From Acidimicrobiia bacterium (GTDB lineage: Bacteria > Acidobacteriota > Terriglobia > Bryobacterales > Bryobacteraceae), in the NCBI GenBank assembly GCA_016871315.1, contig VFZE01000007.1:62001-126000 (forward strand): a DNA stretch of 64,000 nt, written 5' to 3'. Made by a program: the position numbers and the translations under genes. Below the pieces are notes generated by a model that had not been told where the DNA came from, ran no database searches, and worked only from the letters and a program-made list of their open reading frames with translations. This document shows positions 8,564 through 17,053 of the stretch, one piece after another; within the stretch, counting starts at the first letter, position 1; each line of letters begins with the position of its first letter.

Positions 8564-9097
8564 TTACCGGGGACCGCGGCCAAATCGGGGGCCTCCACCG
8601 GGCATCCCCATCATGCCGGGCGCGCCTTCCCCGCGTTCCGGCGGCGCCAACAAAGCGAGCGCCATCGCTTGCCGGATCTCATCCTGCAGTTTGGCCGCCT
8701 CCTCCAGCGCCTTTAACTTTGTTTTTTGGTCCGGAGTAAGGACATTGGTTGTTTGCGCAGGCAAAGCCGAGCGGGAATCCCGCAGCCGGTTGTGCAAAGC
8801 CTGGATCTCTTGAACGAGCCGGCCGACAGCGGCAGGATCGGGATTGGCAGACCGCTGCAGCTGGCGCAGTTCCTGCTGCTTCTGCCGGATCTGGTCGAAC
8901 AGAGGCTGGTTGGCCTGGGAATGCTGTTGGTGGAGCTGCTGCAGGGACTGAAGCTGAGTATCGCTCAACGCCAAGTAGGATTTCAAGGAATCAAAGTTCG
9001 GCTGCCGGCCTTCGCCTCCGGGGCGGTTACCCGGTCGCGGGCCTTGTGCCAGACATGTGGCCAGTCCGGCAATGGCGAAAAAAGTCGCGAGTTTCAT
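8564..9097 (-). CDS. Spy/CpxP-like periplasmic helical protein
   Basis: 177 aa. The signal peptide is MKLATFFAIAGLATCLAQG. A Gly/Pro/Arg-rich linker leads to a long helical region (LSDTQLQSLQQLHQQHSQAN to LTPDQKTKLKALEEAAKLQ) with the paired L-T/S-x-x-Q layout of Spy/CpxP/LTXXQ proteins, and a Gly/Pro/Met-rich tail. Such proteins are ATP-independent chaperones or stress/metal sensors that feed back on a sensor kinase. It is divergent from a histidine kinase gene, which fits that role. The regulatory link is inference. Confidence 0.75.
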   Translation of the reverse strand: MKLATFFAIAGLATCLAQGPRPGNRPGGEGRQPNFDSLKSYLALSDTQLQSLQQLHQQHSQANQPLFDQIRQKQQELRQLQRSANPDPAAVGRLVQEIQALHNRLRDSRSALPAQTTNVLTPDQKTKLKALEEAAKLQDEIRQAMALALLAPPERGEGAPGMMGMPGGGPRFGRGPR

Positions 9098-9156
9098 GTT
9101 TTGGGTCTCCTTTTCGTTTCACTGTGGCCGGGATGTTTTCCCTGGCTGCTTGTGTA

Positions 9157-9179
9157 AACCCCGCGATACCCGCGGGGTT
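9157..9179. promoter_or_regulatory. Perfect inverted repeat between Spy-like gene and kinase gene
   Basis: AACCCCGCG (9157-9165) and CGCGGGGTT (9171-9179) form a 9-bp perfect palindrome with a 5-base centre. No T-run follows on either strand, so an operator for one of the two divergent genes is more likely than a terminator. The binding protein is unknown; the response regulator at 11116-11802 is a candidate. Confidence 0.5.
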
Positions 9180-9274
9180 GGTTAAGATTATGAAAAACAG
9201 AGCTTTACGTTCTTAACAATCGCCGGAACCCGCTGCTTTCTATGCTAATCTGAACGTGGATTGATGGAGCCTTT

Positions 9275-11137
9275 ATGAAGCGGCGAATGTCAGGCGGCAT
9301 GGGCGAGCGAAAAGGGGTAACGGTTGGCCTCATCATTGCCTTGACGGCTATGCTGCCCGCGCTGGCCTACTTGCAGTACCGCTGGATCGGTCAAGTCAGC
9401 GAAGCCGAGCGCCAGCGCATGCTGGATGGCTTACGCTCGGCCGGAGTGCGTTTTTCGCAAGACTTCAATAACGAGATCGGCGGGATTTTCCGCGCCGTTG
9501 CGGGTGGCCGCGCTGGCGCGGAAAACGACGCGGATGCCATCGCCGAACGCATCCACGATTGGCGCGAGAATAGCCCCGACCGCAACCTTGTTCGCGACTT
9601 TTACCTCTCTCGCGGCGGCCCCGCCGGCATCGAGGAGATCCTCCGCTTCTCCAAGGACACCGGCTACTTCGAGCCCGAGCAATCCCCCGAGCATATGGAG
9701 CGCGTACGGGAGGGAATCCAAAACCGCATCCGGACCGGTTTCCGGGCGGGCATGCCGCCCGATGCCAGCTGGTCCACCATCGTTGTGCCACGCGGGCAGC
9801 CGGTTTTCCGGCGTCCGGGTGACGGACCTCCGGAGGCGCCGCCGGAAGGAGCCGGCCAAGGCCGGATGGGCCAGAGGATGGGCCAGAGGATGGGCCAGAG
9901 GATGGGCATGATGCGCCCGCCAGGCCCATTCTCCTTTCAACTTTCCGGATGGGTGATCGTCGAGTTCGATGAAGACTATGTCACGCGCCAGATGCTGCCC
10001 CGGTTGGTGCGGCGCCACTACCGCGGGGACTACCAGGTGGATATTGTCAGCCGCGTGGTTGACGGGAAGGTGATCTACCGCTCTGATCCTCAATCGCCTC
10101 CCATCGATGAACCGGACGCGACCACCGGTCTTTTCCGCGGACTCGGTCCCGGCGGCCCTCCGCCGATGGCCTTCCGCGGCGGCCTTGAAGGCGAGCCCAA
10201 GGGCCCCGGCCCCGGACGCGGCGGCGGCCGTCCGGAAGAAGGCGGGCGCTGGGAGGTTCGCGTCAAGCACCGCGCCGGATCATTGGATGCGGCGGTTGCC
10301 GCGATACGCCACCGCAACATGGCGATCAGCGGCGCCATCCTGCTGCTGATGGCAGGCAGCATCGCGATGCTGACGATCACGACGCGGCGCGCGCAGAAAC
10401 TGGCTCGATTGCAGATGGAGTTTGTGGCCGGCGTATCCCATGAGCTGCGTACGCCGCTGACCGTCATCTGCTCGGCCGCCGACAACCTCGCCGACGGCGT
10501 GGTGGGCGGGGAGGAGCAAGTGCAGCGCTACGGCTCCGTGATCCGCGATGAAGGCCGCCGGCTGTCGGACATGGTGGAGCAGATCCTGCGTTTCGCCGGC
10601 ATCCAGTCCGGACGCGTGCGTTATGACGTGCAGGCCGTCGAGGTGGAAGACGTGGTGAAGCGTGCGATCAATGTCTGCGGCCCGGCGCTGCAACAGTCCG
10701 GCTGCCGGCTGGAACAGGATATTGATCCAAGCCTGCCGATGGTGATGGCCGACCCGACGGCGCTGACCCACTGCCTCAGCAACCTGATAGGTAACGCACT
10801 GAAGTATGGAAGTGAAGGAGGCTGGGTGGGGGTGGATGCGCGCTTGGCGGAGGAGGCCGGCGGCCGGCGGCAGGTGGAGATCCGCGTGCGCGACCGCGGC
10901 CGCGGCATCGAAGGCGACGACCTGCAGCATATCTTCGAGCCTTTCTACCGCGGTGGGCGGGCCATCTCGGACCAGATACAAGGCGCCGGCATGGGGCTGA
11001 GCCTGGTGAAGAGAATCGTGGAGGCGCATTCCGGTTCCATCGGGGTGGAGAGCGCGCCCGGCCAAGGCGCCTGCTTCCGCCTCCGCATTCCCGCCGCGAC
11101 CGACGAACAGATCCCATGGGACAAAGAATTCTCCTGA
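9275..11137 (+). CDS. Membrane sensor histidine kinase
   Basis: 620 aa. The order is: basic N-terminus, TM1 (~16-36), a large periplasmic part (~37-348) rich in Pro/Gly with a MGQR repeat, TM2 (~350-370), HisKA with SHELRTPL (phospho-acceptor His389), then HATPase_c with the N-box NLIGNALKYG, G1 RDRGRGIEGDDLQHIFEPFY and G2 GAGMGLSLVKRIVEAHSG. No clear HAMP domain is seen between TM2 and HisKA. A GGAG lies before ATG 9275; ATG 9299 is an alternative. The 3' end overlaps the response regulator by 22 bases, so the pair is co-translated. The signal may be envelope stress, inferred only from the divergent Spy-like gene. Confidence 0.92.
   Translation: MKRRMSGGMGERKGVTVGLIIALTAMLPALAYLQYRWIGQVSEAERQRMLDGLRSAGVRFSQDFNNEIGGIFRAVAGGRAGAENDADAIAERIHDWRENSPDRNLVRDFYLSRGGPAGIEEILRFSKDTGYFEPEQSPEHMERVREGIQNRIRTGFRAGMPPDASWSTIVVPRGQPVFRRPGDGPPEAPPEGAGQGRMGQRMGQRMGQRMGMMRPPGPFSFQLSGWVIVEFDEDYVTRQMLPRLVRRHYRGDYQVDIVSRVVDGKVIYRSDPQSPPIDEPDATTGLFRGLGPGGPPPMAFRGGLEGEPKGPGPGRGGGRPEEGGRWEVRVKHRAGSLDAAVAAIRHRNMAISGAILLLMAGSIAMLTITTRRAQKLARLQMEFVAGVSHELRTPLTVICSAADNLADGVVGGEEQVQRYGSVIRDEGRRLSDMVEQILRFAGIQSGRVRYDVQAVEVEDVVKRAINVCGPALQQSGCRLEQDIDPSLPMVMADPTALTHCLSNLIGNALKYGSEGGWVGVDARLAEEAGGRRQVEIRVRDRGRGIEGDDLQHIFEPFYRGGRAISDQIQGAGMGLSLVKRIVEAHSGSIGVESAPGQGACFRLRIPAATDEQIPWDKEFS
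9866..9901 (+). repeat. Three tandem 12-bp units inside the kinase gene
   Basis: ATGGGCCAGAGG occurs three times head to tail at 9866, 9878 and 9890, and a fourth copy decays. It encodes MGQR repeats in the extracytoplasmic domain. The unit is a multiple of three, so copy-number change would keep the frame. Confidence 0.9.
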
Positions 11138-11802
11138 TCGAAGACGAAAAAGGCCTGGTGATGACGATGACCGACCGCTTGCAGCGGGAAGGGTACGCCG
11201 TCGACAGCTGCGGCGACGGCGAATCCGGCTACAACCAGGCCTGCGCACAGCCCTACGACCTGATTCTGCTCGACGTGATGATGCCCAAGCGCAGCGGCTT
11301 TGACGTCTGCCGGGACTTGCGTCAAAAGGGCATCGAGACGCCCATTCTGATGCTCACCGCGCGCGACCAGACGGTGGACAAGGTGGTGGGCTTGAAGCTC
11401 GGCGCCGATGATTACGTCACCAAGCCGTTCGACATGATGGAGCTGTTGGCGCGCGTGGAGGCGCTGCTGCGCCGCTCCCCGGCCAAGCCGGATCCGGCCG
11501 CGGGGAGCTTTGAGTTCGGTGAGGTGAAGGCCGACTTCCGCGCCGCGGAGGTGACTCGCGACGGAACACAGGTGGCCCTATCGGCGAAGGAATTCCAGCT
11601 GCTTCGCTTTCTTGTCGAGAACAAGGGCGAGGCGCATTCGCGCGAGAAATTGCTGAGCGAAGTCTGGGGATACGAGGCGGCGATGAACACGCGCACGGTG
11701 GACGTGCACATGGCCTGGCTTCGTCAGAAGCTGGAACAGAATCCGAAGTTCCCGCGCCACTTGGTTACAGTGCGCGGGATCGGCTACAAATTCGTCGACT
11801 AG
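11116..11802 (+). CDS. OmpR/PhoB-type response regulator
   Basis: 228 aa. The receiver domain (residues 4-115) has IEDE, phospho-acceptor Asp53 in LILLDVMMPKRSGFD, Thr82 in MLTARD and Lys103 in VTKPFD. The C-terminal winged helix has LSAKEFQLLRFLVENKGEAH, LLSEVWGYE, NTRTVDVHMAWLRQKLE and VRGIGYKFVD. It starts inside the kinase gene, giving a fixed kinase-regulator pair. Likely targets are its own operon and the divergent Spy-like gene, by analogy with Cpx-like circuits. Confidence 0.95.
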   Translation: MGQRILLIEDEKGLVMTMTDRLQREGYAVDSCGDGESGYNQACAQPYDLILLDVMMPKRSGFDVCRDLRQKGIETPILMLTARDQTVDKVVGLKLGADDYVTKPFDMMELLARVEALLRRSPAKPDPAAGSFEFGEVKADFRAAEVTRDGTQVALSAKEFQLLRFLVENKGEAHSREKLLSEVWGYEAAMNTRTVDVHMAWLRQKLEQNPKFPRHLVTVRGIGYKFVD

Positions 11803-11812
11803 AGTCTGGAGA

Positions 11813-12124
11813 TTACCAGCGGGAACCGCGTCCGCCGCCGCGCCCGCCACGGCCGCCGCCGCCGCCACCGCCCCCGGCCGGCTTCGGCCTGGCTTCGTTC
11901 ACATTGATGGCGCGGCCCTTCATGTCGCTGCCGTTCAGTCCGTTGATCGCCGCTTCGGCTTCATTGCGGTTGGACATTTCCACAAACGCAAAACCGCGGG
12001 GCTGGCCCGTGTCGCGGTCTGTCACAATATGCACGCGCTCGACGGCGCCATAAGCCGAAAATGCCGCCAGCAACTCATCCTGAGTGACTTGGTAGCTGAG
12101 GTTTCCTACGAAAATATTCGTCAT
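11813..12124 (-). CDS. RRM-type RNA-binding protein with glycine-rich tail
   Basis: 103 aa. A single RRM has RNP2 IFVGNLSY at residues 4-11 and RNP1 RGFAFVEM at 43-50, followed by a PKPAGGGGGGGGRGGRGGG tail. This matches the cyanobacterial/proteobacterial Rbp family, whose members bind RNA and are often cold-induced. AAAGGA lies nine bases before the ATG. About 110 bases of 5' region with no other gene separate it from the next locus; a long leader would suit cold regulation, which is inference. Confidence 0.92.
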   Translation of the reverse strand: MTNIFVGNLSYQVTQDELLAAFSAYGAVERVHIVTDRDTGQPRGFAFVEMSNRNEAEAAINGLNGSDMKGRAINVNEARPKPAGGGGGGGGRGGRGGGRGSRW

Positions 12125-12237
12125 CGGTTGATCCTTTCAAAAATGGGCGTCTCTGTCAGACTGTAGTCGTAGGTAGGAACTACCGGCCGGAAAGCATTCG
12201 CGGATAAACGCATGCGGGCAAAGACCCCTTTATTGTA

Positions 12238-12715
12238 TCACCGGGCAACGCCCCCGGTGATAGCCTCAACGACCCGCCGCAAGAATTCCGGATAGAAATC
12301 CAGGTTCGAATTCAAAGCCCTTTGCGAGCCCAGCCGCACCACGACCATGTCCAGGCTGGGAATGATCCAGCATGCCTGCATCCCATAGCCGGACATAAAG
12401 GTGCCGCCACGCGAAATCGTCGGGCGTGAGGCGGCCGGACGTGAACAGTTTCGCCAGCGCAACGCCGGTCAGCGACTTGGTGCAGGAAGCGATGCCGCGC
12501 GGATCCTCGAAGTTGAGCCACTCCGCGGCAATCCAGCCGTTACGGATGATCAGCACGCTGTGCGGGCCCTCAAACCGCAGGCAGTAGCGCCACGCTTCTT
12601 CCAGCCGGGCGCGATCGAAACCTGCCTCCGCCGCTCCGCTTCTCCAGCCACCTTCGGATTCCGGCGGCGGAAAGTAGGCGGCCGACAGCAGCAGCAGCGC
12701 GAATGCGGTGTTCAT
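12238..12715 (-). pseudogene. Serine hydrolase (beta-lactamase family), internally deleted and frameshifted
   Basis: From ATG 12715 the frame gives a signal peptide (MNTAFALLLLSAAYF), then HSVLIIRNGWIAAEWL and ASCTKSLTGVALAKL, which holds the S-x-x-K nucleophile motif. Soon after RLTPDDF the sense continues in another frame with SRGGTFMSGYGMQACWIIPS and LDMVVVRLGSQ, the final strands of the fold. The intervening ~200 residues with the Tyr-x-Asn motif are absent. The product would be non-functional. It is divergent from the O-methyltransferase gene. Confidence 0.8.
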
Positions 12716-12740
12716 CGGTCGTTTTCCGGCTCGCATTGTA

Positions 12741-12746
12741 TATAGT
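12741..12746 (+). promoter_or_regulatory. -10 box placed for a leaderless methyltransferase mRNA
   Basis: TATAGT ends six bases before ATG 12753. No Shine-Dalgarno is present in GGATAG. No convincing -35 was seen. Confidence 0.45.
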
Positions 12747-12752
12747 GGATAG

Positions 12753-13778
12753 ATGTCTTCCACAGGCGCGCCCACGCAGGGCCCTTCACCCGCTTTGTTT
12801 TTTGAGACCGTCAACTCCTACCAGCGCACCGCGGCATTGAAAGCCGCCATTGAATTGGAGGTTTTCACGGCCATTGGCGCCGACGCGTCCACCGCCGAAG
12901 CGATTGCCGGCCAAGTCGGCGGTACCGTGCGCGCAACACGGATCTTGTGCGATTACCTTGTCGTCATCGGCCTTCTTTTGAAGAACGGAGACCGGTACGA
13001 GCTGACCGGGGATTCCGCCCTCTTCCTCGACAAGAAATCCCCGGCCTACATGGGCGGAGCCGCATTGTTCCTGCTATCCCCCACCGTGTTGGAGGCCTTC
13101 GGCGATCTCGCGCGTGTCGTGCGAACCGGCAAGACCGTGCTCGACGGCCAGGGCACCGTGGAACCCGATCACCCGGTCTGGCGGGAATTCGCCCGCTCCA
13201 TGGCGCCGATGATGGCGCTGCCGGCCGATCTGATCGCCTCCCGCCTCGCCGCACAGGACAAGCCGCAGAAGATTCTCGACATTGCCGCCGGACACGGGCT
13301 GTTCGGCATCGCCTTCGCGAAGAAGAATCCGCAGGCTTTTATCCATGCACTCGACTGGCCCAAGGTGCTGGAAGTCGCCAGGCAGAACGCCGGCGCCGCC
13401 GGAATCTCCAACCGCTACAGCACCATGGAAGGCGACGCCTTTCAAGTGGAGTTCGGCAATGGCTACGACGTCGTGCTGCTCACCAATTTCCTTCATCACT
13501 TCGATTTCGAAACCTGCGTCGGCATCCTGCGGAAGATCCATGGATCGCTGAACCCCGGCGGCGTCTGCGCCACGCTGGAATTCGTGCCCAACGAGGACCG
13601 CGTGACGCCCGCCGTCCCCGCGGCATTCGCCATGATGATGCTCGGCACCACCGCCAAGGGCGACGCCTATACTTTCGCCGAGCTCGACAGCATGGCGTCT
13701 CAAGCCGGTTTTGCCCGTTCCGAGTGGGCCGGCCTTGACCCCAGTCCGCAGAGCGTTGTCGTCTCCTACAAGGCATGA
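12753..13778 (+). CDS. SAM-dependent O-methyltransferase, acetylserotonin-OMT type
   Basis: 341 aa. Residues ~15-100 form the winged-helix dimerisation domain (FFETVNSYQRTAALKAAIEL, YLVVIGLLLKNGDRYELT). The Rossmann domain has the SAM-binding motif I ILDIAAGHGLFGIAFA, the acidic end of strand 2 in IHALDWPKV, and LLTNFLHHFD, where the catalytic His of plant-type O-methyltransferases would lie. Homologues methylate phenolic or polyketide hydroxyls. It shares ATGA with the glycolate-oxidase-like gene downstream, so they are co-translated; a link to oxidation of a hydroxyacid is possible but unproven. Confidence 0.88.
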   Translation: MSSTGAPTQGPSPALFFETVNSYQRTAALKAAIELEVFTAIGADASTAEAIAGQVGGTVRATRILCDYLVVIGLLLKNGDRYELTGDSALFLDKKSPAYMGGAALFLLSPTVLEAFGDLARVVRTGKTVLDGQGTVEPDHPVWREFARSMAPMMALPADLIASRLAAQDKPQKILDIAAGHGLFGIAFAKKNPQAFIHALDWPKVLEVARQNAGAAGISNRYSTMEGDAFQVEFGNGYDVVLLTNFLHHFDFETCVGILRKIHGSLNPGGVCATLEFVPNEDRVTPAVPAAFAMMMLGTTAKGDAYTFAELDSMASQAGFARSEWAGLDPSPQSVVVSYKA

Positions 13779-14920
13779 CGCAAGCTCACCCAGATTCGAA
13801 GGAGGCGCTCGCACACCAACTTCGCCAATCGAGCGACGCGGGAAGCCGCTTACGGCTTTCCGGGGCCGGCAGCAAGCGCCGCATGGGCGGCCCCGTGCTC
13901 GAAGCCGACATCCAGATCACCACGGCGGCGCTCAACAAAGTTCTTCAATACGAGCCGAAGGATCTCACCATCAGCGTCGAGGCGGGCCTGCCGTGGAGTC
14001 GGCTGCAACGCATGCTCGCCGCCGAACGCCAGATGATCCCGCTTGACCCTCCCTATTTCGAACAAGCAACCGTCGGCGGCGTTGTGGCTTCCAACACCTG
14101 TGGCCCCCGGCGCAGGCTGTACGGCAGCGCTCGCGATCACGTCATCGGCATGCAGTTTGTCACACTCGAGGGCAAGATCATTCAAAGCGGCGGCATGGTG
14201 GTGAAAAACGTCGCCGGCCTCGACATGGGCAAGCTCATGATCGGCAGCTTCGGCACGCTCGCTGCCCTCGCCGTAGTGAATTTCAAGCTCACCCCGATGC
14301 CTCCGGCCAGCCGCACTTTTCTGTTCCAGTCCGATTCCGCCGATGAGGCCGTCGATCGCCGCGATGAGATCCTCCGCGGAGTCCTGCAACCATGCGCCGT
14401 GGATTTGTTGAACCCGCATGCCGCCGCGCAGCTTGGTCTGGAAGGCTACACGCTGGCCGTACAGGCCGTGGGCAGCGAAAAGGTGGTGGAACGTTACCGG
14501 CGCGATTTGGCCGGCTGGCGCGAATGGGAAGGCAGTCCGGAATCCACCCTCTGGGAGTCGATCCGCGAATTCACCCCAAGCTTCCTGGCGGAACGGGAAG
14601 ATGGCGCCGTCGTCAGGCTTTCGGGAGCCCTCGATCAGTTGCGCCAGATCTGCGAGGACGCGAAGGTGCCCTTCGTGGCGCGCGCGGGCAATGGTGTGGG
14701 TTATGGCTACTTCCCCGACGCCGAGTCGGCCGTGAGCTGTCTGGGCGAATGCGTGCAGAAAGGCTGGCGCGGCGTGGTGGAGCACTTGCCGAACCGCTCG
14801 ATTACCGCCGAAGAGCAATGGCCGGCGCCGGGCGATGATTTTGCCGTAATGGAAAAGATCAAGAATATGATGGACCCGAAGGGGCTGCTCAACAAGGGGC
14901 GATTGTATGGACGCATCTGA
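13775..14920 (+). CDS. glcE: FAD-binding subunit of glycolate-oxidase-like complex
   Basis: 381 aa. It is a PCMH-type FAD-binding protein: LRLSGAGSKRRMGG, SVEAGLPWSRLQRML, PPYFEQATVGGVVASNTCGP, then GGMVVKNVAGLDMGKLMIGSFGTLA, the canonical FAD loop of GlcE. Its length is close to GlcE (~350-400). It overlaps the preceding methyltransferase by four bases and glcF by 14. The larger flavin subunit glcD is not in this window, so it must act with a GlcD encoded elsewhere or be part of a different 2-hydroxyacid oxidase. Electrons would pass to GlcF at the inner membrane. Confidence 0.87.
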   Translation: MTQAHPDSKEALAHQLRQSSDAGSRLRLSGAGSKRRMGGPVLEADIQITTAALNKVLQYEPKDLTISVEAGLPWSRLQRMLAAERQMIPLDPPYFEQATVGGVVASNTCGPRRRLYGSARDHVIGMQFVTLEGKIIQSGGMVVKNVAGLDMGKLMIGSFGTLAALAVVNFKLTPMPPASRTFLFQSDSADEAVDRRDEILRGVLQPCAVDLLNPHAAAQLGLEGYTLAVQAVGSEKVVERYRRDLAGWREWEGSPESTLWESIREFTPSFLAEREDGAVVRLSGALDQLRQICEDAKVPFVARAGNGVGYGYFPDAESAVSCLGECVQKGWRGVVEHLPNRSITAEEQWPAPGDDFAVMEKIKNMMDPKGLLNKGRLYGRI

Positions 14921-16193
14921 ACTGCTCCAGTTGGACCGCCCGCAGCAGAAAGACCTCGACCGCTGCGTGCATTGCGGTCTCTGCCTCAACGCCTGCCCCA
15001 CCTATCGCGAGAATGGCCTCGAAATGGATTCCCCGCGCGGGCGTATCTATCAGATGAACCTTGTCGCCGGCGGCGCCGAAATCGGCCCCAGCTATCTCGA
15101 ACACATCGAGCTGTGCCTCGCCTGCCGCGCCTGCGAAACCGCCTGTCCTAGCGGCGTCCAATACGGCCGTCTCATGGAAGCCGCCCGCGCCGAGATTGAG
15201 CAACGCGTTCACAGACCCTGGACCGTGCGCCTGGCGCGCTCCGTCGTCTTCGGCTGGCTGCTTCCTTCGCGCACCGGTTTGCGCATGGCCGCGGGCATGT
15301 TGTGGGCCTATCGCAAACTGGGTATCCAGGCGCTGGTGCGGTCGGTTGGACTGCTGCGATTGTTCGGAAAACTGGGCGAACTGGAGCAGTTGGCTCCCGA
15401 TGCCGAATTGCCAACCTTCTTCTCGCAGTATGGAAAGGTGTTCCCCGCCGAAGGCGGCCGCCGCTACCGTGTCGCGCTGCTGGGAGGCTGCATCGCCAAC
15501 ATCAGCTTCGCCCGCCTGAATGAGGCCACCGTCCGCGTGCTGCAAAAGAACGGCTGCGAGGTCACCGTCCCAGACGGCCAGACCTGCTGCGGCGCTTTGC
15601 ACATGCACTCCGGAATCCGCGATCAGGCCCGCGAACTGGCCCGCCAGAACATCGCCGCCCTGATGCAAGGCAACTACGACGCGATCATCACCAACGCCGC
15701 CGGCTGCGGCTCCACGCTGAAGGAATACGGCGAGCTGCTCGAACATGACAACGGTTCCGCCGCGGCGGCGCAGGAATTCTCCCGCAAGGTAAAGGATGTC
15801 ACCGAATTCCTCGCGTCCATGGAATTGACGCCGCCTCGCGGCAAACTGAACGTCAAGGTCACCTACCAGGACTCCTGCCACCTCGCCCACGGCCAGAAGG
15901 TTAAGGCCGCTCCGCGCCAGCTGCTCCGCGCCATTCCCGGACTGCAGCTGAAGGAGATGATGGCCGCCGACATCTGCTGCGGCAGCGCAGGCATCTACAA
16001 CGTCGTGCAGAACGAGATGTCGATGGCCGTGCTGGAAAAGAAAATGGCGAACGTCAACCGCACCGGCGCTGCCGTCATCGCCACCGCCAATCCCGGCTGC
16101 ATGCTGCAACTCCGCGCCGGCGCCTGCCTGCATGGGGACGGCCAGCGCGTGGCACACGTCGTGGAATTGCTGGACGAAGCCTACCGCGCTTAG
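14907..16193 (+). CDS. glcF: Iron-sulfur subunit of glycolate-oxidase-like complex
   Basis: 428 aa. Two 4Fe-4S motifs are present: Cys20, 23, 26, 30 (CVHCGLCLNACPTY) and Cys70, 73, 76, 80 (CLACRACETACPSG). Two CCG domains follow: LLGGCIANISFARLNE ... GQTCCGALHMHSG, and YQDSCHLAHGQ ... ADICCGSAGIYN. This order and length match GlcF and related hydroxyacid oxidase Fe-S subunits. It should transfer electrons from the flavin subunit to the quinone pool. It is the third gene in an overlapping run and ends five bases before a convergent gene. Confidence 0.92.
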   Translation: MDASELLQLDRPQQKDLDRCVHCGLCLNACPTYRENGLEMDSPRGRIYQMNLVAGGAEIGPSYLEHIELCLACRACETACPSGVQYGRLMEAARAEIEQRVHRPWTVRLARSVVFGWLLPSRTGLRMAAGMLWAYRKLGIQALVRSVGLLRLFGKLGELEQLAPDAELPTFFSQYGKVFPAEGGRRYRVALLGGCIANISFARLNEATVRVLQKNGCEVTVPDGQTCCGALHMHSGIRDQARELARQNIAALMQGNYDAIITNAAGCGSTLKEYGELLEHDNGSAAAAQEFSRKVKDVTEFLASMELTPPRGKLNVKVTYQDSCHLAHGQKVKAAPRQLLRAIPGLQLKEMMAADICCGSAGIYNVVQNEMSMAVLEKKMANVNRTGAAVIATANPGCMLQLRAGACLHGDGQRVAHVVELLDEAYRA

Positions 16194-16198
16194 TCCGG

Positions 16199-17032
16199 CT
16201 ATCTCGACTCCAGCCGCCGCAGCGTGAGTTGCGCCTGTTGCTGGATCTGATCGTTCGGGTTGCGTAGAAAGCGGCGGACGGCATCGGCGTCCTCGCGCCT
16301 CCCGACAAGAAACAGCGCGCGCAAAGCCTCCCAGGCGTGCTGGTCGTCGGCGGCCAGTTCCATCAGCGGCTGCCCGGCATCCACTGCCGATTCATCGGGA
16401 ACCAGCCGGGAGCGAATCGCGCCGGGCAGTTCGCATCGAACCTCGGCATCATCGATCCGCGCCACCAACGTTCCGGCATTCGTGTATTCGCCTTCCTGCA
16501 GGCGGAACTTTACGCGCCCCGAACGTGGCGCCTTCACCTCGGATGGCTCCAGCATCGCCCGGATTTCATCAACCCCGGCATCGTCGCGGAACGCGGCCAG
16601 AGCCAGCGCCGCGTTGCGCCGCACCAGCGGGACCTCATCCTTCAGCAGTCCATGCAGCGCCGCGCGGAACGGCTCATGCGTGCGGTCCTGGCCCATGATC
16701 CAGGCAACGCTCTGCCGCAGCTCCGGATTGGAGTGGCCGGCCAGCTCGGCAATGCGCGGATAGTACCGCCGCGCGGAGCGGTCGCTGCGCGCCATCTTCT
16801 CACCGATCTGCACCAGCGCCTGCTGCATGCGCCGCGGCCGCTGCTCGTTGGCCAGGTACTCTTCCATCGCGGCGTCGGTCAGCCGCCGGCCGAACCAGGA
16901 GTCATACCAGAACCAGAACGGCAGCGCCACCATCGCCACCGCGATTCCCGTGATGAGAAGGTAGGCGCGCCGGCTCGGACGTTTGCCCACCGGCCGCCCG
17001 CTCCAGCTGGTCTCTTGCGGCATCTGTTCCAT
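16199..17032 (-). CDS. Membrane-anchored HEAT-repeat protein with a lipoyl/HlyD-like insert
   Basis: 277 aa. One TM helix spans ~23-42. HEAT-like helices cover ~65-165 (LRQSVAWIMGQ, PLVRRNAALALAAFRDD). At ~166-228 comes VKAPRSGRVKFRLQEGEYTN, then AGTLVARIDDAEV ... VDAGQPLMELA, the double-psi, G-x-V-x-G layout of biotinyl/lipoyl and HlyD barrel-sandwich domains without the biotinylated Lys. HEAT-like helices resume to the end. The order HEAT-lipoyl-HEAT is unusual. It is likely an envelope scaffold, but no partner transporter is adjacent. Confidence 0.7.
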   Translation of the reverse strand: MEQMPQETSWSGRPVGKRPSRRAYLLITGIAVAMVALPFWFWYDSWFGRRLTDAAMEEYLANEQRPRRMQQALVQIGEKMARSDRSARRYYPRIAELAGHSNPELRQSVAWIMGQDRTHEPFRAALHGLLKDEVPLVRRNAALALAAFRDDAGVDEIRAMLEPSEVKAPRSGRVKFRLQEGEYTNAGTLVARIDDAEVRCELPGAIRSRLVPDESAVDAGQPLMELAADDQHAWEALRALFLVGRREDADAVRRFLRNPNDQIQQQAQLTLRRLESR

Positions 17033-17053
17033 GTGTGGAAGTTCAGCTTTGCA

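Noticed and set aside
9866-9901. The 12-bp repeat considered as a CRISPR or regulatory repeat
   Set aside because: It has no spacers, is in frame, and encodes MGQR units within the kinase sensor domain.
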